From positions 2,232,001 through 2,296,000 of the forward strand of contig NZ_CP054492.1 in the NCBI RefSeq assembly GCF_015265455.1: DNA of 64,000 bases. The letters are read 5' to 3'. The position numbers and the translations under genes were made by a program. Every line of letters starts with the position of its first letter. The stretch's first letter is position 1. This document shows, piece by piece, positions 19,207 to 36,153 of this stretch. Origin of the DNA: Candidatus Sulfurimonas baltica. GTDB taxonomy: Bacteria; Campylobacterota; Campylobacteria; Campylobacterales; Sulfurimonadaceae. The notes beneath the pieces are model-generated. The model was not told where the DNA came from, did no database searches, and was given only the letters and a program-made list of their open reading frames with translations.

Positions 19207-19212
19207 ATTATA
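19207..19212 (-). promoter_or_regulatory. Probable -10 element for rpsL
   Basis: A perfect TATAAT on the minus strand lies 54 bp before the rpsL ATG in the 190-bp rpoC-rpsL spacer. There is no good -35 box, only a T-rich stretch, which is common in this phylum. It suggests rpsL-rpsG-fusA can be transcribed separately from rpoBC. Confidence 0.45.
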
Positions 19213-19343
19213 GACACGTGATGGTACATAAAAAGTGATTAAAGTTAGCTTATTTTAAGTGTGGATTAATATTTATATTTTAAAGGAGGTATATTAGTAA
19301 CTACGCAAAGCGCAGCTACTATAGACAGAGAGTTTATATAAAA

Positions 19344-28002
<8,659 letters not shown>

Positions 28003-28126
28003 CTACCTCGATGAGTTGTTATTAGGACTTAATCTTAAAGATTAAGTTTATCGTATCCAAGCGTCCTTAGATAGATTTTGAGCTCTCTATAAGAGCTCCA
28101 TTTTACAGTGCTTATAAACGACATAA

Positions 28127-28170
28127 GGGCACTTTTACGAAGTGATAAAAATCTCTTCGTAAAAGCGCCC
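28127..28170 (-). promoter_or_regulatory. Long hairpin in the rplL-rpoB spacer (candidate attenuator/processing site)
   Basis: GGGCACTTTTACGAAG (28127-28142) pairs with CTTCGTAAAAGCGCCC (28155-28170) around a 12-base loop, with only one unpaired position. It lies between rplL and rpoB, where E. coli has an attenuator and an RNase III site that lower rpoBC relative to ribosomal protein expression. A similar role here is inference. Confidence 0.6.
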
Positions 28171-28209
28171 ATAAATGCAGGGCCGAAGCCCTAGCAATTT
28201 AGTTAAAAA

Positions 28210-28578
28210 CTATTTAACTAATACTGTAGCACCAGCTTCTTCAAGCTCTTTTTTAGCTGCTTCTGCAGTCTCTTTATCAACACCCTCTTTAATAGTTGAT
28301 GGTAAAGCTTCTGTTGCGTCTTTAGCCTCTTTAAGGCCTAAACCTGTAAGAGCACGAACAACTTTAATAACACCGATTTTCTTAGCACCAGCATCAGTGA
28401 TAATAACATCAAACTCAGTTTGTGCTTCTTCAGAAGCACCACCAGCAGCAACAGCAGCACCAGCTACTGGTTGAGCAGATACACCAAATTTTTCTTCAAA
28501 TTCTTTAACAAGTGCAGAAAGTTCTAAAACAGAAAGTCCTGAGATAAATTCTAATACGTCTTCTTTAGTTACAGCCAT
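28210..28578 (-). CDS. rplL: 50S ribosomal protein L7/L12
   Basis: 122 residues from the ATG at 28578 ([12 protein letters not shown]), which has GGAG just upstream; the open frame runs 14 codons further, but those are not protein-like. The Ala/Gly hinge ([14 protein letters not shown]) and the C-terminal [20 protein letters not shown] are typical. It forms the flexible ribosome stalk that recruits GTPase factors, anchored by L10 encoded next to it. Confidence 0.97.
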   Translation of the reverse strand: MAVTKEDVLEFISGLSVLELSALVKEFEEKFGVSAQPVAGAAVAAGGASEEAQTEFDVIITDAGAKKIGVIKVVRALTGLGLKEAKDATEALPSTIKEGVDKETAEAAKKELEEAGATVLVK

Positions 28579-28638
28579 AATTTTCTCCATTATGTAAATT
28601 ATTATGATGATAAATATCATCTATATTGTTAAAAGCTA

Positions 28639-29118
28639 TTAAGCTTCCTCTTTTTTTTGTCTTAGTGCGTCTAGCCCGATTGTAAAACATGTAATTGGCG
28701 CCATCCAAGTAGCAGCAAGCATTGCAAGCAACTCTTCACGACCTGGAAGTTTAGCAAATGCTTCAACCATAGCAGCATCAGCTGGTACACGGTCAACATA
28801 AGCAGACTTAATTACAAATTTTTCATTATCTTTAGCAAAATCAGAAACTACTTTAGAAGCGGCAACAGAATCTGCACCCCATACTAAAATATTAGTATCT
28901 ACTAGCTCAACACCTGTTAACTCAGCATTAGAAAGTGCGATTGTTGCTAAAGTATTTTTAACAACTTGTACTTTTGCTTCTTTTGCGCGAGCAGAATTTC
29001 TTAAACCTTCAAGAGCAGAAACGGTCAAACCTTTGTAATCACAAAAGATTACAGTTTGAGCGCTTTTAAACTCATTTGAAAGTACTTCAATAATTTCAGC
29101 TTTTTGTGTTTTTGTCAT
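28639..29118 (-). CDS. rplJ: 50S ribosomal protein L10
   Basis: 159 residues from the ATG at 29118 (MTKTQKAEII), with GGAGATATTCT upstream; ten upstream open codons are unlikely to be translated. It anchors L7/L12 dimers to 23S rRNA. The 153-bp spacer from rplA contains a perfect hairpin and may hold the autoregulatory leader that L10 family members use. Confidence 0.96.
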   Translation of the reverse strand: MTKTQKAEIIEVLSNEFKSAQTVIFCDYKGLTVSALEGLRNSARAKEAKVQVVKNTLATIALSNAELTGVELVDTNILVWGADSVAASKVVSDFAKDNEKFVIKSAYVDRVPADAAMVEAFAKLPGREELLAMLAATWMAPITCFTIGLDALRQKKEEA

Positions 29119-29232
29119 AGAATATCTCCTTTCCAGACAACACTTCAACAGGAATGCTACAAATGTAGCATATTAAGCATTTGCTCCTATATCTCTAGTC
29201 CATAAAATGCAGTTACGAAAGTAGTAACTTTA

Positions 29233-29260
29233 TAGTGTCTTAAAAAATATTAAGACACTA
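29233..29260 (-). promoter_or_regulatory. Hairpin in the rplA-rplJ spacer
   Basis: TAGTGTCTTA (29233-29242) and TAAGACACTA (29251-29260) form a perfect 10-bp stem 11 bp after the rplA stop. It could be an L10 leader stem or a weak terminator; there is no clear T-run. Confidence 0.45.
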
Positions 29261-29271
29261 AAAACTACTAA

Positions 29272-29964
29272 TTATTTTAAATCCATCAATTCCATAACAT
29301 CAAGCTTAAGAGCAGGACTCATAGTTAACGAAAGTGCTCCATTTTTAATGTAGCGACCCTTTGCAGAAGCAGGCTTTTGCTTATTGATAGCTCTTACGAA
29401 AGAAACTAGATTTTCAGCAATTTTAGTTGCTTCAAAACTTGCTTTACCAATACCAGCGTGAATATTTCCTTTTTTATCAACACGGAAACTCACTTGACCA
29501 CCTTTAACGTTAGTAACAGCAGTTGCAACATCAGGAGTTACAGTACCAGTTTTAGGGTTAGGCATCATACCTTTTGGTCCTAGAATACGACCAATTTGAC
29601 CAACAAGACCCATACAATCTGGAGCAGCAACTACTACATCAAAATTGAAGATTCCATCTTTTATTTGTTGTACTAAATCATCAGTACCAACTATATCAGC
29701 GCCAGCAGCTCTAGCTTCATCAGCCTTAACACCCTTAGCGAAAACAGCAACACGAACAGTTTTACCTGTACCATGAGGTAATACAACTGCACCACGAATC
29801 ATCTGGTCAGCATGTCTTGGATCAACATTTAGGTTAAGCGCAACTTCAACTGTTTCGTCAAATTTTGCACTTACTAAATCTTTTACACTGCTTGAAGCAT
29901 CATTAACATTATATGCTTTAGTTAAATCTATTTTCTCTATTAATTGTTTATATCTTTTACTCAT
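29272..29964 (-). CDS. rplA: 50S ribosomal protein L1
   Basis: 230 residues from the ATG at 29964; a TTG two codons earlier is the other choice. [10 protein letters not shown]-type ([15 protein letters not shown]) and [13 protein letters not shown] are L1 hallmarks. L1 binds 23S rRNA at the mobile L1 stalk and, in many bacteria, represses its own rplKA message. It follows rplK after 69 bp. Confidence 0.97.
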   Translation of the reverse strand: MSKRYKQLIEKIDLTKAYNVNDASSSVKDLVSAKFDETVEVALNLNVDPRHADQMIRGAVVLPHGTGKTVRVAVFAKGVKADEARAAGADIVGTDDLVQQIKDGIFNFDVVVAAPDCMGLVGQIGRILGPKGMMPNPKTGTVTPDVATAVTNVKGGQVSFRVDKKGNIHAGIGKASFEATKIAENLVSFVRAINKQKPASAKGRYIKNGALSLTMSPALKLDVMELMDLK

Positions 29965-30033
29965 TATCAAATTCTCCTATGTAATTCTGCCACAAAATTT
30001 TTACATCATTGTGGTCGATGATTTATGCAGATA

Positions 30034-30459
30034 TTAATCTACTACTTGAATACCAATTGAACGAGCAGAACCAGCTAAAGTATGAGCTGCCATCTCTCTG
30101 TCATCTGTATTTAAATCTTTAATTTTTTTATCTACAACTTCCATTAATTGTGCACGAGTGATTTTTCCAACTATGTTTTTAAGTGGATTATCTGTACCTT
30201 TTTTAAGTCCTGCAGCATGCATCAATAAAGCTGATGCTGGTGGTTGCTTAGTGATAAAAGTAAAACTCTTATCAGTATAAACAGTGATAATAACAGGAAC
30301 TTTGAATCCCATTTTATCTTTTGTTTTTTCATTGAATGCTTTAGTAAATTCCATGATGTTAACACCACGTTGTCCTAAAGCTGGTCCTACTGGTGGTGCA
30401 GGTGTTGCTGCACCTGCATTAATGTGTAGCTTAATATAGCTTGCAATTTTTTTTGCCAT
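30034..30459 (-). CDS. rplK: 50S ribosomal protein L11
   Basis: 141 residues, with the N-terminal [20 protein letters not shown] (thiostrepton-site proline-rich segment) and the C-terminal [13 protein letters not shown]11 forms the GTPase-associated centre with 23S rRNA. It lies 20 bp downstream of nusG in the same leftward operon. Confidence 0.98.
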   Translation of the reverse strand: MAKKIASYIKLHINAGAATPAPPVGPALGQRGVNIMEFTKAFNEKTKDKMGFKVPVIITVYTDKSFTFITKQPPASALLMHAAGLKKGTDNPLKNIVGKITRAQLMEVVDKKIKDLNTDDREMAAHTLAGSARSIGIQVVD

Positions 30460-30479
30460 TTTTTTTCCTTTTTTTTGAT

Positions 30480-31022
30480 TTAAATTATTTTTTCAACTTG
30501 AGTGTAAGAGATATCAACCGGAGTTGCTCTACCAAAAATTAAAACATTAAGCTTTAGAGTTCCATGCTCTAAGTCATACTCATCTACTGTTGCAGTAAAG
30601 TTTGCAAAAGGGCCATCTGTTATACGCACTGTCTCACCATTGTCAAAAAATACTTTTGGTTTAGGTGCTGCACGATTATTAACACGGTCAAGTATTACAT
30701 TAATATCATGTTCACTTAATGGTGTAGGTGTATTTCCTTCACCAATGAACCCTGATACTTTTGGAATACTTTGTATAAGATGTTGAATTTCAGTATTTAA
30801 GTCAATTCTTGCAAAAACATAACCTGAGTATAAAGAGCGCTCAGATATTTTTTTCTTACCATCTTTAACTTCAATAACATCTTCCGTTGGAACTATTACA
30901 TCTGTTATAAACTCTTGCAAACCCATCTCTTCAATTATATTAAGTAGAGCGATGCGAACAGCTTTTTCACTTCCGTATGTTTGTATAGAGTACCACTGGT
31001 GCTTACTTGTTGTATTTTCCAC
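30480..31022 (-). CDS. nusG: Transcription termination/antitermination factor NusG
   Basis: 180 residues. The NGN domain ([20 protein letters not shown] and [13 protein letters not shown]) is followed by a C-terminal KOW domain ([20 protein letters not shown]). It binds RNA polymerase and couples it to ribosomes or Rho. It starts 9 bp after the secE stop, as is usual. Confidence 0.97.
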   Translation of the reverse strand: MENTTSKHQWYSIQTYGSEKAVRIALLNIIEEMGLQEFITDVIVPTEDVIEVKDGKKKISERSLYSGYVFARIDLNTEIQHLIQSIPKVSGFIGEGNTPTPLSEHDINVILDRVNNRAAPKPKVFFDNGETVRITDGPFANFTATVDEYDLEHGTLKLNVLIFGRATPVDISYTQVEKII

Positions 31023-31031
31023 TATTACCCC

Positions 31032-31211
31032 TTAACCTAAAATTGCTGACATAAACGATGACATAACCAAGTCAACTAAAGCTAAAAAAGCAGCTATAAC
31101 TGTCACGACTATTACAACTGAAATATAAGCTTGCTTAACTTGTCCTTTTGTAGGAAAGATAACCTTGCTTAGTTCTAATCTTGCATTTTTTATATGTGTA
31201 TTTAAATTCAT
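31032..31211 (-). CDS. secE: Preprotein translocase subunit SecE
   Basis: 59 residues (MNLNTHIKNARLELSKVIFP, then TKGQVKQAYISVVIVVTVIA and the end MSSFMSAILG). A short amphipathic helix with the LSKVIFPTKGQ hinge is followed by a single membrane helix, the minimal bacterial SecE layout. It is a core part of SecYEG. Between tRNA-Trp and nusG is the standard place for secE. Confidence 0.93.
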   Translation of the reverse strand: MNLNTHIKNARLELSKVIFPTKGQVKQAYISVVIVVTVIAAFLALVDLVMSSFMSAILG

Positions 31212-31272
31212 TAAACTTTCCTAATAGTCATTAATTACAGATAAAGCTCTAAAGCTTTACAAATAATTAATG

Positions 31273-31348
31273 TGGCAGGCGTGGAGGGACTCGAACCCCC
31301 AGCACCCGGATTTGGAATCCGGTGCTCTACCATTGGAGCTACACGCCT
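31273..31348 (-). tRNA. tRNA-Trp (CCA anticodon)
   Basis: Read on the minus strand it begins AGGCGTGTAGCTC and ends GGCGTGCC-type acceptor with an encoded CCA. The anticodon stem CCGGA-TT-CCA-AA-TCCGG gives anticodon CCA. The T-arm GGGGGTTCGAGTCCC is standard. It lies between rpmG and secE. Confidence 0.95.
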
Positions 31349-31402
31349 ATTCATCAACAATAAGTTCAAGCCAATATGGCTTAAACTTAAATTGCAACTA
31401 TA

Positions 31403-31555
31403 TTACAGTTTCATCTCTTTGTGAACAGTATGCTCACGACAAAACTTGCAATATTTATTTACTGAAAATTTTTCAGTATGAGTTTTTTTGTTTTTAGTTG
31501 TGTGATAGTTACGACGAGTACACTTTTCACATCCTAAATGTATTGCTTCTCTCAT
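31403..31555 (-). CDS. rpmG: 50S ribosomal protein L33 (zinc-ribbon form)
   Basis: 50 residues (MREAIHLGCEKCTRRNYHTT, then the KNKKTHTEKFSVNKYCKFCR segment and the end HKEMKL). The four cysteines (CEKC and CKFC) make the C+ zinc-binding form of L33. It is 44 bp after tuf and ahead of tRNA-Trp, the normal tuf-rpmG-tRNA-secE order. Confidence 0.95.
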   Translation of the reverse strand: MREAIHLGCEKCTRRNYHTTKNKKTHTEKFSVNKYCKFCREHTVHKEMKL

Positions 31556-31599
31556 ATTATTAACCTTTTAGATGATTTTGCTAATTCACAAATTGTGAA

Positions 31600-32799
31600 T
31601 TAAGCAAGAATCTCAGCTACAACACCAGCACCAACAGTTCTTCCACCCTCACGAATAGCGAACTTAGTACCTTTTTCCATAGCGATTGGGTGAATCAAAT
31701 CAACAGTAATACTAACATTGTCACCTGGCATAACCATCTCTGTACCTTCTGGTAAAGTGATAGCACCTGTAACGTCTGTAGTACGTACATAGAATTGTGG
31801 ACGATAGTTTGTGAAGAATGGTGTATGACGACCACCCTCATCTTTACTTAGTACATAGATTTCAGCTGTAAACTTAGTATGAGGATTGATAGTCTTTGGT
31901 TTACAAAGAACTTGACCACGCTCAACATCATCTTTACCGATACCACGAACAAGGATTCCACAGTTATCACCAGCAAGAGCTTCTGTCATCTCTTTACGGA
32001 ACATTTCAATACCAGTTACAGTTGTATTTTGAGTATCTCTAATACCAACGATTTCAATTGGATCACCAATTTTAACTGTTCCACGCTCGATACGTCCAGT
32101 AACAACTGTACCACGACCAGAGATTGAGAAAACGTCCTCAACAGGCATTAAGAAGTCTTTATCTGTTTCACGAGGTGGTTCAGGAATGAACTCATCTACT
32201 GTTTTCATTAGTTTTTGAATCTTTGCAGACCATTCACCAAGAGTACCAGTTTTAGCTTCAGCAAGAGCTAAAGTTGCAGAACCTGTAGTGATTGGAGTAT
32301 CGTCACCTGGGAAATCATACATGTCTAAAAGTTCACGAATTTCCATCTCAACTAACTCTAATAACTCTTCATCATCAACCATATCTTCTTTATTCATAAA
32401 AACAACTAGGGCAGGAACACCAATTTGCTTAGAAAGAAGAATATGCTCACGTGTTTGTGGCATTGGGCCATCTGCTGCAGATACAACTAGAATTGCACCA
32501 TCCATTTGAGCAGCACCAGTAATCATGTTCTTAACATAATCCGCGTGACCTGGACAGTCAACGTGTGCATAGTGACGAATATCTGTTTCGTACTCTACAT
32601 GTGAAGTAGCGATAGTAATACCACGCTCTCTCTCTTCTGGAGCGTTATCGATTGCATCGTAATCCATAAGCTCTGCACCGTTAGTTACTGCTAGTACTGC
32701 AGTAATTGCTGCTGTTAATGTTGTTTTACCATGATCAACGTGACCAATAGTACCTATGTTAACATGCGGTTTGTTACGTTCAAATTTTGCTTTTGCCAT
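31600..32799 (-). CDS. tuf: Elongation factor Tu
   Basis: 399 residues. [14 protein letters not shown] (G1), DCPGHADY (G3) and [11 protein letters not shown] (G4) are intact, with the beta-barrel domains ending in [11 protein letters not shown]. It delivers aminoacyl-tRNAs to the ribosome with GTP. It follows four tRNA genes on the same strand and the strong promoter at 33465-33493. Confidence 0.98.
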   Translation of the reverse strand: MAKAKFERNKPHVNIGTIGHVDHGKTTLTAAITAVLAVTNGAELMDYDAIDNAPEERERGITIATSHVEYETDIRHYAHVDCPGHADYVKNMITGAAQMDGAILVVSAADGPMPQTREHILLSKQIGVPALVVFMNKEDMVDDEELLELVEMEIRELLDMYDFPGDDTPITTGSATLALAEAKTGTLGEWSAKIQKLMKTVDEFIPEPPRETDKDFLMPVEDVFSISGRGTVVTGRIERGTVKIGDPIEIVGIRDTQNTTVTGIEMFRKEMTEALAGDNCGILVRGIGKDDVERGQVLCKPKTINPHTKFTAEIYVLSKDEGGRHTPFFTNYRPQFYVRTTDVTGAITLPEGTEMVMPGDNVSITVDLIHPIAMEKGTKFAIREGGRTVGAGVVAEILA

Positions 32800-32889
32800 A
32801 GTGTCCTCCGACTTTAATTGTGAATTGAAACGGGATTATACCCAAAAATCATTCAATTATTGCTTAAACTTTTACTAAAATTTATTAAA

Positions 32890-32964
32890 TGGAGCTCACG
32901 AGCGGATTTGAACCGCCGGCCTCTTCCTTACCAAGGAAGTGCTCTACCCCTGAGCCACGAGAGC
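32890..32964 (-). tRNA. tRNA-Thr (GGT anticodon)
   Basis: On the minus strand it begins GCTCTCGTGGCTCAGGGG, with anticodon stem CTTCC-TT-GGT-AA-GGAAG and CCA encoded at the 3' end. The acceptor stem has one T-T mismatch at the fifth pair. It is the last tRNA before tuf. Confidence 0.92.
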
Positions 32965-33133
32965 ATCTTAATGAAAATAGCATATTTAAGTTAAGCAATA
33001 ATTGCATAATTTTTATTTTATTATTAGTTTTTTGATTAGATTTTAAGCTGTTATAGATATTTGATATACAAATATTATTTATGAAGTAATTCTTGTTGAA
33101 ATTGTACTTCAGCTTCCAGAAGTTTTTGTTCAA

Positions 33134-33210
33134 TGGAGCGGGTGAAGGGACTCGAACCCTCGACCCTCAGCTTGGAAGGCTGACGCTCTAGCCAACTGAG
33201 CTACGCCCGC
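33134..33210 (-). tRNA. tRNA-Gly (TCC anticodon)
   Basis: It begins GCGGGCGTAGCTCAGTTGG, with anticodon arm TCAGC-CT-TCC-AA-GCTGA, T-arm GAGGGTTCGAGTCCC and CCA encoded. It lies 15 bp from tRNA-Tyr. Confidence 0.95.
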
Positions 33211-33225
33211 ATGTGCCATTGATTA

Positions 33226-33310
33226 TGGTGGTGAGAAGAGGAGTCGAACCTCTGAACCCGTAGGGAGCGGATTTACAGTCCGCCGTCGTTGGCCACTTGA
33301 CTATCTCACC
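33226..33310 (-). tRNA. tRNA-Tyr (GTA anticodon)
   Basis: 85 bases with the long variable arm of a class II tRNA. The anticodon arm GCGGA-CT-GTA-AA-TCCGC reads GTA. It begins GGTGAGATAGTCAAGTGG and ends with an encoded CCA. Confidence 0.95.
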
Positions 33311-33370
33311 ATTTACATTATATAAATGTCTTTTCTGGTCTAACACTGTTTCTAATATTCTCGCATTCAA

Positions 33371-33447
33371 TGGTGCCGACACGAGGATTCGAACCCCGGG
33401 CCTGTTGATTACAAATCAACTGCTCTAGCCAACTGAGCTATGTCGGC
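33371..33447 (-). tRNA. tRNA-Thr (TGT anticodon)
   Basis: It begins GCCGACATAGCTCAGTTGG, with anticodon arm GTTGA-TT-TGT-AA-TCAAC and CCA encoded. It is the first gene of the leftward tRNA-tuf transcript, 18 bp from the -10 box. Confidence 0.95.
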
Positions 33448-33464
33448 ATCGAATTTGAGCCAGA

Positions 33465-33493
33465 ATTATAGTGCAAAAGATATCCAATGTCAA
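33465..33493 (-). promoter_or_regulatory. Consensus sigma-70 promoter for the tRNA-tuf-secE-nusG-rpl-rpoBC cluster
   Basis: On the minus strand TTGACA (33488-33493) and TATAAT (33465-33470) are both perfect and exactly 17 bp apart. The first transcribed bases reach tRNA-Thr within about 20 bp. No other promoter this good was seen in the cluster. Confidence 0.9.
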
Positions 33494-33707
33494 GAGTAAT
33501 TTGTTAAAAATACGTAATATTTTATTTTTTACATAAAACTGATTACTATCTACCCTTTTTTAGGGCTTTTATATCTTCTATTATTTAAAGTATCTTTCTT
33601 TTTTGTGATAAAGTTGTCGCAAAATATCATATTTTTTTCTTTTTATACTATATATATTGCTACAATAATAAAAAATTTCATTCAGTTATCTAAAAAAGGG
33701 CTCACAC

Positions 33708-34079
33708 ATGTTTAAAATATTATTTTCTCCCGCCGAAGGAAAAATAAGCGGAGGCAGAGAAAATGCAAAAGAGTTGCTCGGTTCAAATAGTGCTAGAGAA
33801 AATATTTTACATGAATATAACAACATTCTTAAATGTGGTGATGAAGAAACCATAAAAGAGCTATTTGGATTTAAAAAGTTTAGTGACTGTGAACCTTACA
33901 TAACTGATATATTTAATTCGCCACTTATGAGTGCAGTTGAGAGATATCAAGGTGTAGCTTATGAGTATCTTGATTTTGATTCGCTCGATAAGAATGGACA
34001 AGAGTACACAAAGTCAAACACAATAATTTTTTCAAACCTTTATGGCCCCATACTTGGCGGCGATACAAACTATATATAA
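33708..34079 (+). pseudogene. yaaA: 5' half of chromosomal yaaA, interrupted by the integrated element
   Basis: The frame gives MFKILFSPAEGK at the start and SNLYGPILGGDTNYI at the end. It aligns with the N-terminal half of the intact YaaA at 39899-40642 but is clearly divergent. Codons 1-120 are chromosomal; the last few after the AACTATA core come from the element and reach a stop at once. Joined at the core to the fragment at 62828-63190, it restores a 240-codon gene. YaaA (DUF328) lowers intracellular iron during peroxide stress in E. coli. The fragment lacks the C-terminal half and is unlikely to work. Confidence 0.93.
34068..34074 (+). other. attL core (AACTATA)
   Basis: Left copy of the 7-bp core, preceded by chromosomal GGCGGCGATAC in the yaaA frame and followed by element sequence TATAAATAATAATTG. 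Confidence 0.85.
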
Positions 34080-34191
34080 ATAATAATTGAATTAATAAAT
34101 TCTCAAATAACTTATTTACTGTAATTATACATTATAGTTCTTTAAGGTAAAAGAAAGATTTTAATAGATAATATTTTAACTATATATAAAT
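34068..34191 (+). repeat. Left-end direct repeat of the element
   Basis: AACTATATATAAAT occurs at 34068-34081 and again at 34178-34191, 110 bp apart, flanking the leader of the recombinase operon. The right end has the inverted form CTATATATAGT at 62804-62814. These are candidate recombinase arm-binding sites. Confidence 0.6.
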
Positions 34192-34207
34192 GAATTAAGA
34201 AGTTATA

Positions 34208-35569
34208 ATGTTATTAGTTACAAATAAAATTGCCTATATGAGTATTGCTATAAATGAGAATGTTTACTACTTGGAAGGTGTAAATAAGTATTACAAATAT
34301 CTGAAGTTAATAAAATGTAATGCGTTGTTGACAATAGAAAATAAATTAAATTCCTTATATCATTTCTGGCTGTGGTCTTTAAGCAACGATGTTGAATTTG
34401 ACGAAGATTTACAGCTATATTTTGCTAGATATTTATTAGCGCTTGAAGAAGGTTTTAAAATTACGAATATATCTTATCTTTATGAATATAATGAAGATAT
34501 TGAAGTTTTAGTTTTTGAGTCCAAACCAAAGCAATCATCAACAATTGAAAAAGAGAAAAGAGCAGTAGAATCTTTTTTTAAATATATGGGTACTTTCAAA
34601 TCAAAAGACTATAATCTTGAAAAAAACTTTCTGTCATACAACAAACAAGCCAAGTATAATAAAGGCTCTAGTTATGGTTTGAAAATGTCAAAGTACATGC
34701 AAAATATTTTATTGGATGATGTTTCAGTTTTAGCATCAAAGAATACAAATATCAAAGGCGATATAAAAGCTTTTCCATTTAAACTATTTGATGATTTATT
34801 ATTGCTTGCAAAGCCAAGAGAACGCTTGTTATATCTTTTATATGGCACATGTGCAGCTAGATTGAATCAGGGTCTTAATCTTACTTACTATGACATCGAT
34901 TATGCTTCTCAAAATGTTTGGTTAATTGACCCAAAATCGAACAATCAATTGGGTTATCACGGGTTGAGTAGAAAGCAATTTTTACACGAGATTTATAATA
35001 TAGATATAGAGACTCATCCAATTCACAACAAATTTAATTTCAAATATCCTATACCAACTAATTATAAAAGCCGAATGCCGCTTTTTTGGCTAAACAGTAA
35101 TTATCGAAAAATATTTTTTGATACATTAGTAGAATACTCTCCTTTACCTGAATCATTAAGAAAACCGAGGCATCCTTTCTTTTTTGTCCGTTCATCAGGC
35201 AAACGATTGTCATCCGATGAAGTATATAAGTCTTTTAAAAAACATCTTCAAATTTTAAGTAAGAAATATCCAGAATATGCATATAGATTGGATGGACTTG
35301 GAATTCACTCATTACGGCATATGTTCGGAAGTGTGATGGCAACTATTGAAGCAAAGTTAATTATGAGCGGGCAGCCTGAAAAGGCACATCATATTAAGTG
35401 GTTCACTAGTAATGCAATGGGACATTCTAATCTATCAAGTACAGAAATATATTTTAATCGTCCCTGGGATGTTGAAATTGAACTTGGGGAGTTTGTTCAA
35501 TCACTCATAGAATCAATGCAAGACAGTGAATATGAACCACTTACAAGTAACAGGAGAAAAAAATGGTAA
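34208..35569 (+). CDS. Tyrosine site-specific recombinase (first gene of the trio)
   Basis: 453 residues. The catalytic set is visible: R218 in CAARLNQGLNL, H367 and R370 in GIHSLRHMFG, H406 in AMGHSNLSS and nucleophile Y415 in TEIYFNRP. It cuts and rejoins DNA at att sites through a covalent 3'-phosphotyrosine. It is the first gene inside the element, 134 bp from attL. Its end overlaps the next gene by 7 bp, so the three genes are probably coupled. The large size and partner genes resemble Tn554-type or gamma-mobile-trio modules rather than a single phage integrase. Confidence 0.9.
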   Translation: MLLVTNKIAYMSIAINENVYYLEGVNKYYKYLKLIKCNALLTIENKLNSLYHFWLWSLSNDVEFDEDLQLYFARYLLALEEGFKITNISYLYEYNEDIEVLVFESKPKQSSTIEKEKRAVESFFKYMGTFKSKDYNLEKNFLSYNKQAKYNKGSSYGLKMSKYMQNILLDDVSVLASKNTNIKGDIKAFPFKLFDDLLLLAKPRERLLYLLYGTCAARLNQGLNLTYYDIDYASQNVWLIDPKSNNQLGYHGLSRKQFLHEIYNIDIETHPIHNKFNFKYPIPTNYKSRMPLFWLNSNYRKIFFDTLVEYSPLPESLRKPRHPFFFVRSSGKRLSSDEVYKSFKKHLQILSKKYPEYAYRLDGLGIHSLRHMFGSVMATIEAKLIMSGQPEKAHHIKWFTSNAMGHSNLSSTEIYFNRPWDVEIELGEFVQSLIESMQDSEYEPLTSNRRKKW

Positions 35570-36153
35570 AAAATGGTGACTTAAGATCTCAAAATGATAA
35601 TTCTAAAGAATACAGAGAAAAGAAAGCAAAACAAACAGAATCTTTACTAAAAAAGACACTATCTTATGTAAATGATTCAGATAAAAACTTTTCGCATAAG
35701 AATATTTGTGAAGTAATGGTAAGTATAGCTGATGAAGAAGACAGAAAGTTAAAGGCAGCAATTTCGCCTTCTGCAATTTCAAAGAATTTACATCTGAAAA
35801 ATATAATTGAAATATATAAGACACAAAATAACATCTTAAAACAAAAACAAAAAAAATATCATCTCTCCGAAGGAGATATGGCTTTTGAACTCCACAAATG
35901 TAAAACTATATTAGCTCAAAAAAGTGATGAAGTTAAATTATTAAAAGATATTATTAAAAAAGAAAAAATCACAGTTGAAAATCCAGTAATAAAAATTACA
36001 AATGAAGATTTTGATTATAAGCACTTATTGAAAAAAGCTTATGAAATAATGAGCAAAGAGAGTGTTACTTATATCTCAGGTGGGAATTTAATTCTAGAGA
36101 TAGATCATTCAATTGTGGCAAATAAAAAATTATTGATAGAGTTAGGATTGTGA
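35563..36153 (+). CDS. Small accessory protein of the recombinase trio
   Basis: 196 residues, overlapping the genes on both sides (7 bp and 4 bp). The N-terminal third is Lys-rich and includes a possible DNA-binding segment around NICEVMVSIADEEDRK. The middle (ILKQKQKKYHLSEGDM and the KSDEVKLLKDIIKKEK stretch) should form a coiled coil. I recognise no named domain. By position it corresponds to the small third partner in three-gene recombinase modules, such as Tn554 TnpC or the small gamma-mobile-trio protein, but homology is not shown. Its probable job is helping synapsis or directing recombination. Confidence 0.8.
   Translation: MVKNGDLRSQNDNSKEYREKKAKQTESLLKKTLSYVNDSDKNFSHKNICEVMVSIADEEDRKLKAAISPSAISKNLHLKNIIEIYKTQNNILKQKQKKYHLSEGDMAFELHKCKTILAQKSDEVKLLKDIIKKEKITVENPVIKITNEDFDYKHLLKKAYEIMSKESVTYISGGNLILEIDHSIVANKKLLIELGL

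Noticed and set aside
31270-31497. 75-aa plus-strand frame beginning MWQAWRDSNPQHPDLESGAL
   Set aside because: It reads through the complement of tRNA-Trp and rpmG; this peptide is a common spurious translation of tRNA DNA.
33371-33447. tRNA-Thr as the integration site of the element
   Set aside because: The tRNA is intact with no repeat of its 3' end at the far boundary, and the att cores fall inside yaaA 620 bp away.
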